Of a DNA stretch of 6,518 nucleotides, positions 1 to 5,514 are shown in pieces. The position numbers were made by a program, and so were the translations under genes. The stretch's first letter is position 1. Each line of letters starts with the position of its first letter. Origin of the DNA: UBA4729 sp039931245 (GTDB lineage Bacteria; Patescibacteriota; Saccharimonadia; Saccharimonadales; UBA4665); assembly GCA_039931245.1 (NCBI GenBank), contig JBDTSH010000018.1:1-6518 (forward strand), read 5' to 3'. The notes under the pieces are model-generated. The model was not told the origin of the DNA. It searched no databases and worked only from the letters and a program-made list of their open reading frames with translations.

Positions 1-453
<453 letters not shown>

Positions 454-507
454 TAGGGAGAAACTAGCAATCAGCGGAGCAATCCCTGGTGAGCTAGGTC
501 GGTCTTG

Positions 508-566
508 GTAAATCGTAATATCAGATCTGACGATTTACATTTTCCTATCTCAGTCTTTTAGACTGA
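508..566 (+). other. two stem-loops in the 16S-tRNA spacer
   Basis: The spacer holds a 9-bp perfect stem, GTAAATCGT (508-516) with ACGATTTAC (530-538), whose loop contains the palindrome TCAGATCTGA. A second hairpin follows, TCAGTCT (550-556) with AGACTGA (560-566) around a TTT loop. Neither is followed by a T run, so RNA processing sites or simple spacer structure are more likely than termination. The stems are read directly; the role is inference. Confidence 0.5.
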
Positions 567-638
567 ACGGACAAGATATCAGTTTCTGTACCCGAACTCG
601 ACGTTGCATTTGCACTACTCAGTTTTTAACCAATGCTC

Positions 639-691
639 AAGAGCTCCGTGCGAGAGAGCTTTTGGCAAGGGAGCCCATTAGGGCTCTTTTT
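639..691 (+). terminator. tandem stem-loops ending in a T run downstream of 16S
   Basis: The first stem pairs AAGAGCTC (639-646) with GAGCTTTT (656-663), with one G-U pair. The second pairs GAGCCC (671-676) with GGGCTC (681-686) around an ATTA loop and is followed at once by TTTTT (687-691), the classic shape of an intrinsic terminator. Lying between 16S and the tRNAs, it would end or reduce transcription after 16S. An rRNA processing site is the alternative, and rRNA antitermination could let polymerase through. Confidence 0.6.
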
Positions 692-750
692 GATATGCTC
701 CTAGTTCCACTCGCGGGGGGTTTGACTGATGACAGAAAGCGGTTATTGAC

Positions 751-779
751 TTGTTTTATATCTGTTTATTAGGTAGAAT
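751..779 (+). promoter_or_regulatory. probable sigma-70-type promoter of the tRNA pair
   Basis: A -35-like TTGTTT (751-756) is separated by 17 bp from a -10-like TAGAAT (774-779). Transcription would start near 786, about 14 nt before tRNA-Ala. The better -35 match TTGACT (746-751) has a 22-bp spacing, which is too long. The placement after a terminator-like stem supports a separate start for the tRNAs, but the -35 match is only moderate. Confidence 0.45.
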
Positions 780-799
780 ACTTCGGTAGATGAAAACGT

Positions 800-876
800 G
801 GGGACATAGCTCAGTTGGCTAGAGCACCTGCTTTGCAAGCAGGGGGTCCAGGGTTCGAGTCCCTGTGTCTCCACCA
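800..876 (+). tRNA. tRNA-Ala (anticodon TGC)
   Basis: The complete cloverleaf is visible. The acceptor arm GGGGACA (800-806) pairs with TGTCTCC (866-872) and includes the G3-U70 wobble pair that is the main identity element of alanine tRNAs. The anticodon stem CCTGC/GCAGG encloses TGC at 834-836, and the T arm contains GGTTCGAGTCC. The CCA end is encoded (874-876). Only 12 nt separate it from tRNA-Ile, so the two are probably cut from one precursor. Confidence 0.98.
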
Positions 877-888
877 TATTTTGAATAC

Positions 889-965
889 GGGCGATTAGCT
901 CAGTTGGTTAGAGCGCGTCACTGATAATGACGAGGTCGGAGGTTCGAGTCCCTCATCGCCCACCA
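889..965 (+). tRNA. tRNA-Ile (anticodon GAT)
   Basis: The complete cloverleaf is visible. The acceptor arm GGGCGAT (889-895) pairs with ATCGCCC (955-961). The anticodon stem CGTCA/TGACG encloses GAT at 923-925, and the T arm contains GGTTCGAGTCC. The CCA end is encoded (963-965) and forms the first three bases of the following terminator palindrome. In most bacterial rRNA spacers that hold this pair, tRNA-Ile comes before tRNA-Ala; here the order is reversed. Confidence 0.98.
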
Positions 966-1002
966 AACTAAAAATCCACCATTTGGTGGATTTTTAGTTT
1001 GG
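963..1002. terminator. perfect 18-bp palindromic bidirectional terminator
   Basis: The arms 963-980 and 985-1002 are exactly complementary around a 4-nt ATTT loop. The inner stem is CCACC/GGTGG, flanked by an A run on one side and a T run (ATTTTT) on the other, so it reads as an intrinsic terminator on both strands. It lies between tRNA-Ile on the + strand and the stop of the 172-aa gene (1018) on the - strand, so it would end both converging units. The + strand arm starts inside the tRNA-Ile CCA end. Confidence 0.88.
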
Positions 1003-1017
1003 TCACTCAGCGGTTTT

Positions 1018-1536
1018 TTAGGAAGGGTTTGCTTGGAAGAGAAGGCTGTCATAGTTACAGTTCTGTTCTAGCAAGAGGGCGGCCGCTTCAATAAATTCTT
1101 CTCGATGGAGATCGAATAATGCCTGGGCGTTTTGGGTAACCTCGGTGGCCGCCTCTTTCCACTCGGTGGTGACTTGGCCGACTCGTGGTCCCTCCGCCGG
1201 CATAGCCCATGCTCCGCTCAGCTCAGCTTGTAGCTGGGTCTCTAGCAGCGCCTCATCGATTGCCCCGACGGCTCGAATCAGCGTACCGTCCGCTTCCTCA
1301 CCCTCATTGGCGGCGAAATCTAGGAAATAAGCGCCTTGTTTGTAAATTAATTCGTGAGCAGATACTTTTTTATCACCTTTAAGGACGCGGTTAAAGCGAT
1401 ATGAATCACCGCGTTCCAAGGCGGCTTCCTCCCCAATACCAGTTAAACGGAGAATCACTCGATGTTGGGAAACCGGTGATAAAGTGCGCGTTGCCACAGC
1501 TTGATCAAATTCAAGTCCTTTTTCTGAATTGGTCAT
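1018..1536 (-). CDS. hypothetical soluble acidic protein, 172 aa
   Basis: I do not recognise this family. The reading frame is intact and starts with ATG at 1536 after AAGGA (1543-1547, 6-nt spacing). There is no signal peptide or membrane segment, so it is probably cytoplasmic, unlike its three upstream neighbours. The N-terminal part (about residues 20-75) alternates charged and hydrophobic residues (e.g. HRVILRLTGIG, AYFLDF) and may be beta-rich. The C-terminal part (about 92-160) looks helical and rich in Ala, Glu and Leu. It has one cysteine (160). It is last on the - strand, 112 bp after the stop of the 709-aa gene, with a plausible promoter in the gap, so it may be expressed separately. 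It ends 15 bp before the bidirectional terminator. Confidence 0.85.
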   Translation of the reverse strand: MTNSEKGLEFDQAVATRTLSPVSQHRVILRLTGIGEEAALERGDSYRFNRVLKGDKKVSAHELIYKQGAYFLDFAANEGEEADGTLIRAVGAIDEALLETQLQAELSGAWAMPAEGPRVGQVTTEWKEAATEVTQNAQALFDLHREEFIEAAALLLEQNCNYDSLLFQANPS

Positions 1537-1561
1537 TTGTTTTCCTTCATTTTGTTATGAA

Positions 1562-1589
1562 TTGATATGTTTATTATAACTTACGTCAA
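1562..1589 (-). promoter_or_regulatory. probable promoter of the 172-aa gene
   Basis: Read on the - strand, TTGACG (1589-1584) is followed after 16 bp by TATCAA (1567-1562), in an AT-rich gap 25 bp or more upstream of the start codon. A perfect TATAAT (1578-1573) lies between them, but no -35 match stands 17 bp before it. Either could drive the 172-aa gene independently of the surface-protein genes. Confidence 0.4.
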
Positions 1590-1648
1590 AAGTGATATTT
1601 AATACACGGATGAAATTTTCTGGCGGCACCGCTGGCAGCAAAGAACGA

Positions 1649-3778
1649 CTATGAGTGGTGGCTGCGTCGGTAACTATAGACGGCATCAGCGGCGATGTAG
1701 AAAATAGTCAGACTACCGATGATTGCGGCCGTTCGCCAGATGCTGTGGCTGCTTTGGCCCTGACTAGTCGGTGGCTGCTGGGCGGCAGTCTTACTTATTG
1801 AAGCGGCCAGCACGCTGGCATCGGCGGGTGTCGCGACGTCGGCCGGATTGATTGATCCGTTTGTATTGACCGAGTTGGTACGCGTGCTGCTAGACGAGTC
1901 AGCGGCGTGCGGTACGAAACGGAAAACGTGAGCGCTGACTCGAGCCGGCGGACCGGAATTACTGTTGCCGTTGCTGGTGTATCCGCCAAGAACTGGTACC
2001 GGGTCGCCGGCGGCGGTGTTAATGCCGAAGCTACCGTTCCAGGTACCAAAGACGTTGATGAACAGGATGCCGAACCAATTGGCGAGCGACAAGCTGCTGT
2101 TTTGAATGTTGAGGAGGTTAACGGCGGTATTGGCGTTGCCGGTAGTGGCGTTACCCGCTTTGGTATTTTGGGTTACTGTGGCATTGCCCGATTGGGCGGC
2201 AAGGTTAATATTGTTAGTAATCTTCTGGTTGGTGGTGTTCGTGACGTTCGTCGTGTTGTTGCCAGCGGCATTTGATGTGTTGGTGGTTATGCCGCTGCCC
2301 AATTCGGCGGCCGTCGCTCCGGGGGCATTGACGATCATTCCGACCCATTTACCCATGACGTTTACAAACACGAGGAGGTCATTCGAGCCAATTACATTAC
2401 TGCCAGTCAGGTTGAACGCCGTGATACTGGTCGCGGCGCTGCCAGTGGAGGCATTGCCGGCTGAGGTGTTTTGGGAAACGTTGGCATTGCCGCTCGCGGC
2501 CGTCGTTTGGATATTATTGGTAATGCCCTGGTTGTTGGTATTAGTGACATTTGTATTGTTTGAGCCTGTCGAATTAATCGTGTTGTTGGAACTAGGGCCG
2601 GTGTTACCGATGTTGACGTTCACGGTCGGCACATTACTGGCGATGAGTTGGTCGATGAAGTTAGGCGGCAATAGAATGTCGCCGTTCAAGTTTCCGTTAA
2701 TGTTGATGACGCCGAGGAACGACTGGCCGCCGGTAATGGCGGAGTTAATAAGGTTTACGACGTTGGCGATGGCGCTGGCGCTGCCACTATTGGCATCCCC
2801 GGCACTGGTGTTCTGAGCGACTGTCGCGTCACCAGTCGTGGCATTCAAGTTAACGCCGTTCGTAAGCGTTGCATTAGTTGTATTGTTGACGTTGAGATTA
2901 TTGTTGCTGGTCGTACCGCTGCCCGCTGGCTGAATGGCACCGAGTGTCGCCGGATCGAGTAGCAGATCGCCGTTGACATTGCCGTTAATGTTTTGAACAA
3001 ACGTCAGGGTATTACCGCCGAGGGCATTACTGGCCGATTGCAGCATGTTGACAATAGTGGCGAGGTCCTGGGCATTGCCGGTGGTGGCGCTACCCCCCGT
3101 CGTGTTGCCAAGTACCGAGGCACTACCGGTGGTAGCTTGACCGCTTATAAGGTTGGCGACAGTGACATTATTGAGATTATTTAGGTTGAGATTGTTCGAC
3201 CCGGCGCCGCTAATCGTATTCGTGGAATTGGGACCGGTTTGATTAATGCTGCCAGTTCCCCCGGCGCCGCTGTTATTTATGGAGTTATCAGAGCCCGGTC
3301 CGGTGTTGGTGATGGAGCTAGCGCCAGGGGTCGGATTGCCGTTGGCGGGAGCCGCCGGCAGGGGAGCGCCGATGACGGTAAAGCCAGCTGGTGGCTGATT
3401 GACTGAGATAGTCACCGGTTCGTATTGAGCGTGGGGCGCGCTGTACAGCCAAGTGATGGTGTCGTATTTGCCGGTGGCGGGGTCATAGGTGTATATAACT
3501 GGGTCTTTGGCGGCGTATATGCCGGTGGCTGGATTAAATGAGTAGTGGGCATTCTCCCAGAGATTGGAGCCGCAATTATAAGTATAAGTGCCTGAATCGG
3601 CACCGACTGGTCGGACTACGCCGGGGGTACTGGCGGCTGGCGCGGTGCAGACAGGAGCGGCATCCCCGGCCGTCCCTGGGGCGACGTCGGCAAACGCCGC
3701 GAGCGGCATGAATGATAAAAAGACTGCAGTTAAGCCAAGAGACGTGCGGGTTATAAGTAAACTAAGTCGTTTCGGCAT
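1649..3778 (-). CDS. large secreted Asn/Thr/Gly-rich repeat protein with C-terminal membrane anchor, 709 aa
   Basis: Predicted cell-surface protein. The start at 3778 (MPKRLSLL) is chosen because GGGGAGG (3794-3788) lies 9 nt ahead; a possible in-frame ATG at 3796 is itself part of that binding site. Residues 1-30 form a signal peptide (basic start, hydrophobic core, AFA before DV). An aromatic domain (about 60-125) has two [FY]xPATGxY motifs (FNPATGIY, YDPATGKY). Then come four repeat units (about 154-278, 288-380, 388-488, 497-590), each with an Asn/Thr/Gly-rich core ending in a hydrophobic stretch of the type FVNVxGxWxG. A Ser/Ala/Pro linker (about 600-678) leads to a membrane segment (683-701) and the basic tail YRRSHHS, so the bulk faces outside. 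The repeats are shared with the upstream 194-aa protein, suggesting a common structure. The repeats are seen; surface location is inferred; the function (adhesin, fibre or host contact) is unknown. Confidence 0.9.
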   Translation of the reverse strand: MPKRLSLLITRTSLGLTAVFLSFMPLAAFADVAPGTAGDAAPVCTAPAASTPGVVRPVGADSGTYTYNCGSNLWENAHYSFNPATGIYAAKDPVIYTYDPATGKYDTITWLYSAPHAQYEPVTISVNQPPAGFTVIGAPLPAAPANGNPTPGASSITNTGPGSDNSINNSGAGGTGSINQTGPNSTNTISGAGSNNLNLNNLNNVTVANLISGQATTGSASVLGNTTGGSATTGNAQDLATIVNMLQSASNALGGNTLTFVQNINGNVNGDLLLDPATLGAIQPAGSGTTSNNNLNVNNTTNATLTNGVNLNATTGDATVAQNTSAGDANSGSASAIANVVNLINSAITGGQSFLGVININGNLNGDILLPPNFIDQLIASNVPTVNVNIGNTGPSSNNTINSTGSNNTNVTNTNNQGITNNIQTTAASGNANVSQNTSAGNASTGSAATSITAFNLTGSNVIGSNDLLVFVNVMGKWVGMIVNAPGATAAELGSGITTNTSNAAGNNTTNVTNTTNQKITNNINLAAQSGNATVTQNTKAGNATTGNANTAVNLLNIQNSSLSLANWFGILFINVFGTWNGSFGINTAAGDPVPVLGGYTSNGNSNSGPPARVSAHVFRFVPHAADSSSSTRTNSVNTNGSINPADVATPADASVLAASISKTAAQQPPTSQGQSSHSIWRTAAIIGSLTIFYIAADAVYSYRRSHHS
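2009..3319 (-). repeat. four protein-level tandem repeats in the 709-aa gene
   Basis: The units lie at about 3319-2945, 2917-2639, 2617-2315 and 2290-2009. Each holds a 32-residue core (residues 205-236, 303-334, 417-448, 518-549) that aligns without gaps: G14, A16, V18, N21-T22, G25, A27, G30 and A32 of the core are constant, and position 5 is always Asn. The hydrophobic tail after the core is also conserved (FVQNINGNVNG, LGVININGNLNG, FVNVMGKWVG, FINVFGTWNG). Nucleotide identity is modest, so the duplications are old. Confidence 0.85.
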
Positions 3779-3787
3779 AATTGGCTG

Positions 3788-3794
3788 CCTCCCC
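3788..3794 (-). promoter_or_regulatory. ribosome binding site that fixes the 709-aa start
   Basis: GGGGAGG on the - strand, 9 nt before the ATG at 3778. An in-frame upstream ATG (3796-3794) overlaps it by its last base, so initiation there would have no binding site of its own. Confidence 0.8.
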
Positions 3795-3848
3795 ATTCAG
3801 ATAAATTGAAGTTGATAAGTATAAGTAAGTTAAACCAATAAACACGGC

Positions 3849-3871
3849 GGGGAAGAGCCGGAGCTCTCCCC
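3849..3871 (-). other. intergenic stem-loop between the two repeat-protein genes
   Basis: GGGGA-GAGC pairs with GCTC-TCCCC around a 4-nt loop, 9 bp with one bulged base, starting 22 nt after the stop of the 194-aa gene. No T run follows directly, so it is not a clear terminator. It could stabilise the upstream message or reduce read-through, giving more of the small subunit than the large one. A TATACT box lies further downstream without a convincing -35. Confidence 0.55.
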
Positions 3872-3893
3872 CCAATAGCTGTGCTGGCTACAA

Positions 3894-4478
3894 TTAGTTA
3901 GTAACGCTGAGGTCAAAGCTGCTGCTGTTGCTGTTGGAAGCATCTCCAGTAGTAGCCGATCCGCCGCTGGTGTTACCCGAAACTTCCGCATTCCCAGAAG
4001 TTGCGGTCTGGTGATTGCTGTTGCTAACCGTCAGGTTGTTAGTGTTCGTAACGGTCAAAGTGTTTCGGACACTTGAGTCAACAGTGTTGCGAGAGTTAGG
4101 CCCGGTCGTATCGATCGACGCGCTCGAGCTGCCGCCTGAACCCATGCCTCCGAGCATGCCAGTGGTGCTGCTGTTATCGATGGATACGCTAGCGTCTAGG
4201 CTGTTGTCGTTCATAGCACTTCCGCTCGTCGCGTCTCCGCCAGTCGTATTGTGCTCAACTTCTGCTGAGCCAGTCTTACTGGTTTGGTAATTGGTATTCG
4301 TTGCTTTTACGGTGTTGCGATTAGTAACCGTCGCCTTGTTCGTTAACGATGAGTGAATCTTGTTTGACGAGCTTGGGCCAGTGTTGCTGATGTCGCCCGT
4401 GGCAGCGGCCGCAAAACCAGTCGTCAGGCTGAGGCCCAGAACGGTCGTTGCTGCAGCTCGTAATAGTTGCTTTTTCAT
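3894..4478 (-). CDS. small secreted repeat protein, 194 aa
   Basis: Predicted secreted surface subunit. The start at 4478 (MKKQLLRAAA) follows GGGAGG with 7-nt spacing; the binding site GGAGGTAAT is fully complementary to the 16S tail in this window. An in-frame ATG at 4493 is part of the binding site and is rejected. Residues 1-26 form a signal peptide ending FAAAA. The mature part is two repeats (about 30-103 and 122-194) joined by a Gly/Ser/Met-rich linker (104-121, with GMLGGMGSGG). Each repeat begins TGPxSxN and contains the 32-residue core (57-88 and 149-180) found in the 709-aa protein; the core has AEVxxNTxGGxAT. It has no cysteine and no membrane anchor, so it is likely released or assembled on a partner. 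The Asn/Thr/Ser/Gly-rich, regularly spaced pattern suits a beta-solenoid. It is second in the cluster, between the 192-aa and 709-aa genes. Its function is not known. Confidence 0.9.
   Translation of the reverse strand: MKKQLLRAAATTVLGLSLTTGFAAAATGDISNTGPSSSNKIHSSLTNKATVTNRNTVKATNTNYQTSKTGSAEVEHNTTGGDATSGSAMNDNSLDASVSIDNSSTTGMLGGMGSGGSSSASIDTTGPNSRNTVDSSVRNTLTVTNTNNLTVSNSNHQTATSGNAEVSGNTSGGSATTGDASNSNSSSFDLSVTN
3897..4391 (-). repeat. two protein-level repeats in the 194-aa gene
   Basis: Units at about 4391-4170 and 4115-3897, each about 73 residues, align almost without gaps over their full length: TGPSSSN with TGPNSRN, VTNRN with VTNTN, NYQT with NHQT, SAEVEHNTTGG with NAEVSGNTSGG, and ATSGSA with ATTGDA. 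The second ends exactly at the protein's C-terminus. Confidence 0.85.
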
Positions 4479-4485
4479 ATTATTA

Positions 4486-4491
4486 CCTCCC
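4486..4491 (-). promoter_or_regulatory. strong ribosome binding site of the 194-aa gene
   Basis: GGGAGG on the - strand, within GGAGGTAAT (4490-4482), which pairs over nine bases with ATTACCTCC of the 16S end at 441-449. It lies 7 nt before the ATG at 4478 and overlaps the rejected ATG at 4493. This predicts high translation of the small secreted subunit. Confidence 0.85.
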
Positions 4492-4518
4492 ATTGGTGGT
4501 AGTTAATTAGTATTACCG

Positions 4519-4587
4519 GGCCGTGTGTCCACCCGATCTGAGAGAGCTAAATCTATGACCTCTCTCAAATCGGCTGGCCACGCGGTC
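4519..4587 (-). other. long imperfect hairpin between the 192-aa and 194-aa genes
   Basis: The arms 4519-4546 and 4560-4587 pair over 28 positions with only three mismatches and two G-U pairs (on the + strand) around a 13-nt loop. The stem begins 6 nt after the stop of the 192-aa gene and ends about 27 nt before the next binding site. No T run follows, so a simple terminator is unlikely. An RNase III site, a message-stabilising stem, an attenuator or a small palindromic repeat element are all possible. Confidence 0.75.
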
Positions 4588-4593
4588 GTGTCT

Positions 4594-5172
4594 CTACGGC
4601 GTCTTGCTCACTGACTCACTGACTGAGTCGTTACTAAGCGTGGTCGTAGAGACGTGTAAATGAGTAGAAATGTGGCTGCTGCCCCGAGCTTCGCCGGAGG
4701 TGGCTTGATTGTTGGATATCGTCACCGTAGTATTGCCACCGTCACCAGTCGTGACAGTCTGTTGGGAAGTGCCGTTAACAGGGACAGCCAGGTCCACACC
4801 ATTAACGGTCACATGCGTGTCGACAGTATTATCGTTGGATGATGATTGCGTCATAGAACTATCCTCCTGGGCGTTTGCTGGGCTATTAGGAACTACCCCA
4901 GCTGCTTGTTTATTGGTAGGGGTAGCTGGCGTCTGGGTTATCGTGGTGGCATGAGTGGCCGATGATTGGGCTTGAGAGCCCTGTGAACTTGCCCCGTGAT
5001 CGTAACTGTTAAAAGCGACGATTGCCGCGATGAACAGCAAAGCACCCAGCAGCTCAACCCCGTAGCGCCGACGTAACGGCGCCTGACCGAGTTTGCCAGA
5101 GGTTGGCCCGGTAGTAACCAGGTGCGGTCGGTCTGTAAGTCTGCGGTCCTTCTGTCTACGGATCCAATTCAT
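4594..5172 (-). CDS. single-pass membrane protein with Ser/Thr-rich outer domain, 192 aa
   Basis: No family is recognised. The start at 5172 follows AGAGG/GAGGGGG (5184-5177) with suitable spacing. The N-terminal 36 residues are strongly basic (many Arg/Lys, including RRQKDRR and LRRRYG). They are followed by one membrane segment (about 37-56, YGVELLGALLFIAAIVAF), which gives an N-in, C-out type II topology. Next comes a low-complexity Ser/Thr/Gln/Ala/Pro spacer (about 60-112). A more ordered domain (about 113-175) contains VTVNGVDLAVPVNG and NNQATSGEARGSS; the latter resembles part of the repeat core of the neighbouring proteins (NxQTxxSGNA). It is first in the - strand cluster, preceded by a probable promoter, so it probably heads the unit. 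A role as anchor or assembly partner for the secreted repeat proteins is inference. Confidence 0.85.
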   Translation of the reverse strand: MNWIRRQKDRRLTDRPHLVTTGPTSGKLGQAPLRRRYGVELLGALLFIAAIVAFNSYDHGASSQGSQAQSSATHATTITQTPATPTNKQAAGVVPNSPANAQEDSSMTQSSSNDNTVDTHVTVNGVDLAVPVNGTSQQTVTTGDGGNTTVTISNNQATSGEARGSSHISTHLHVSTTTLSNDSVSESVSKTP

Positions 5173-5248
5173 GTTACCCCCTCTGCGAACCTCTTGGCTT
5201 GCTCGCTAGTAACATCATAGGAAGCACTTGTAAGGGAGACTGTCAGAA

Positions 5249-5276
5249 ATCTTACTTATATGTCATAATGTGACAA
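5249..5276 (-). promoter_or_regulatory. probable promoter of the surface-protein cluster, with a dyad over the -35
   Basis: On the - strand, TTGTCA (5276-5271) is followed after 16 bp by TAAGAT (5254-5249), placing the start about 70 nt upstream of the 192-aa gene. The -35 overlaps the 15-bp dyad TGTCA-N5-TGACA (5261-5275), which extends into the spacer and looks like an operator for a dimeric regulator. No regulator gene is present in the window. Confidence 0.45.
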
Positions 5277-5479
5277 CAATCACAGTACTACCCCTGGAGG
5301 CTGTTTTTTAACTGCCTAAATTCGACAACACGTGGCATGAAATAGTCAGGTATTTATCAGCCGGAGACCCTCGTTAAAGGCGGGCAATGTTTGTTAATGA
5401 AAATTTAATGTTCCCGTCATTGGGGAGATTGATCCCCTAATAGGTATAAAACTGTAGTAAGTTTGACTCTAAAGGGGGG
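5277..5479. other. gene-free divergent control region
   Basis: This stretch lies between the - strand cluster promoter and the + strand 23S promoter. I find no credible open reading frame. It holds a short hairpin, GGGGA (5422-5426) with TCCCC (5433-5437), a T6 run at 5305-5310, and a TATAAA box (5445-5450) without a matching -35. Confidence 0.5.
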
Positions 5480-5508
5480 TTGACCACCACTGTTAAAATT
5501 GGTATGAT
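5480..5508 (+). promoter_or_regulatory. sigma-70-type promoter for 23S rRNA
   Basis: TTGACC (5480-5485), a 17-bp spacer and TATGAT (5503-5508) match the -35/-10 consensus at five of six positions each with ideal spacing. The start would be near 5515, giving a leader of about 325 nt before 23S. This is the best promoter in the window and supports separate transcription of 23S. Confidence 0.75.
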
Positions 5509-5514
5509 TGTCAG

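Noticed and set aside
1533..1550. Five-codon frame (MKENK) whose stop overlaps the start of the 172-aa gene
   Set aside because: Its ATG overlaps the ribosome binding site of the 172-aa gene and has no binding site of its own; most likely chance.
1618..1645. GC-rich stretch after the 709-aa stop as a terminator
   Set aside because: The GGCGG/CCGCTGG arms pair only poorly on the - strand and no T run follows.
2106..2816. 236-aa open frame on the + strand
   Set aside because: It is antisense to the repeat region of the 709-aa gene, has no binding site, and its Leu/Val-rich composition follows from the Asn/Thr/Gly codons on the other strand.
1649..3778. CRISPR-like or DNA tandem repeat array
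   Set aside because: The periodic similarity is at the protein level, with diverged nucleotides and long units of about 300 bp; the frame stays open throughout.
4015..4290. 91-aa open frame on the + strand
   Set aside because: Antisense shadow of the 194-aa repeat gene, with the same compositional cause and no ribosome binding site.
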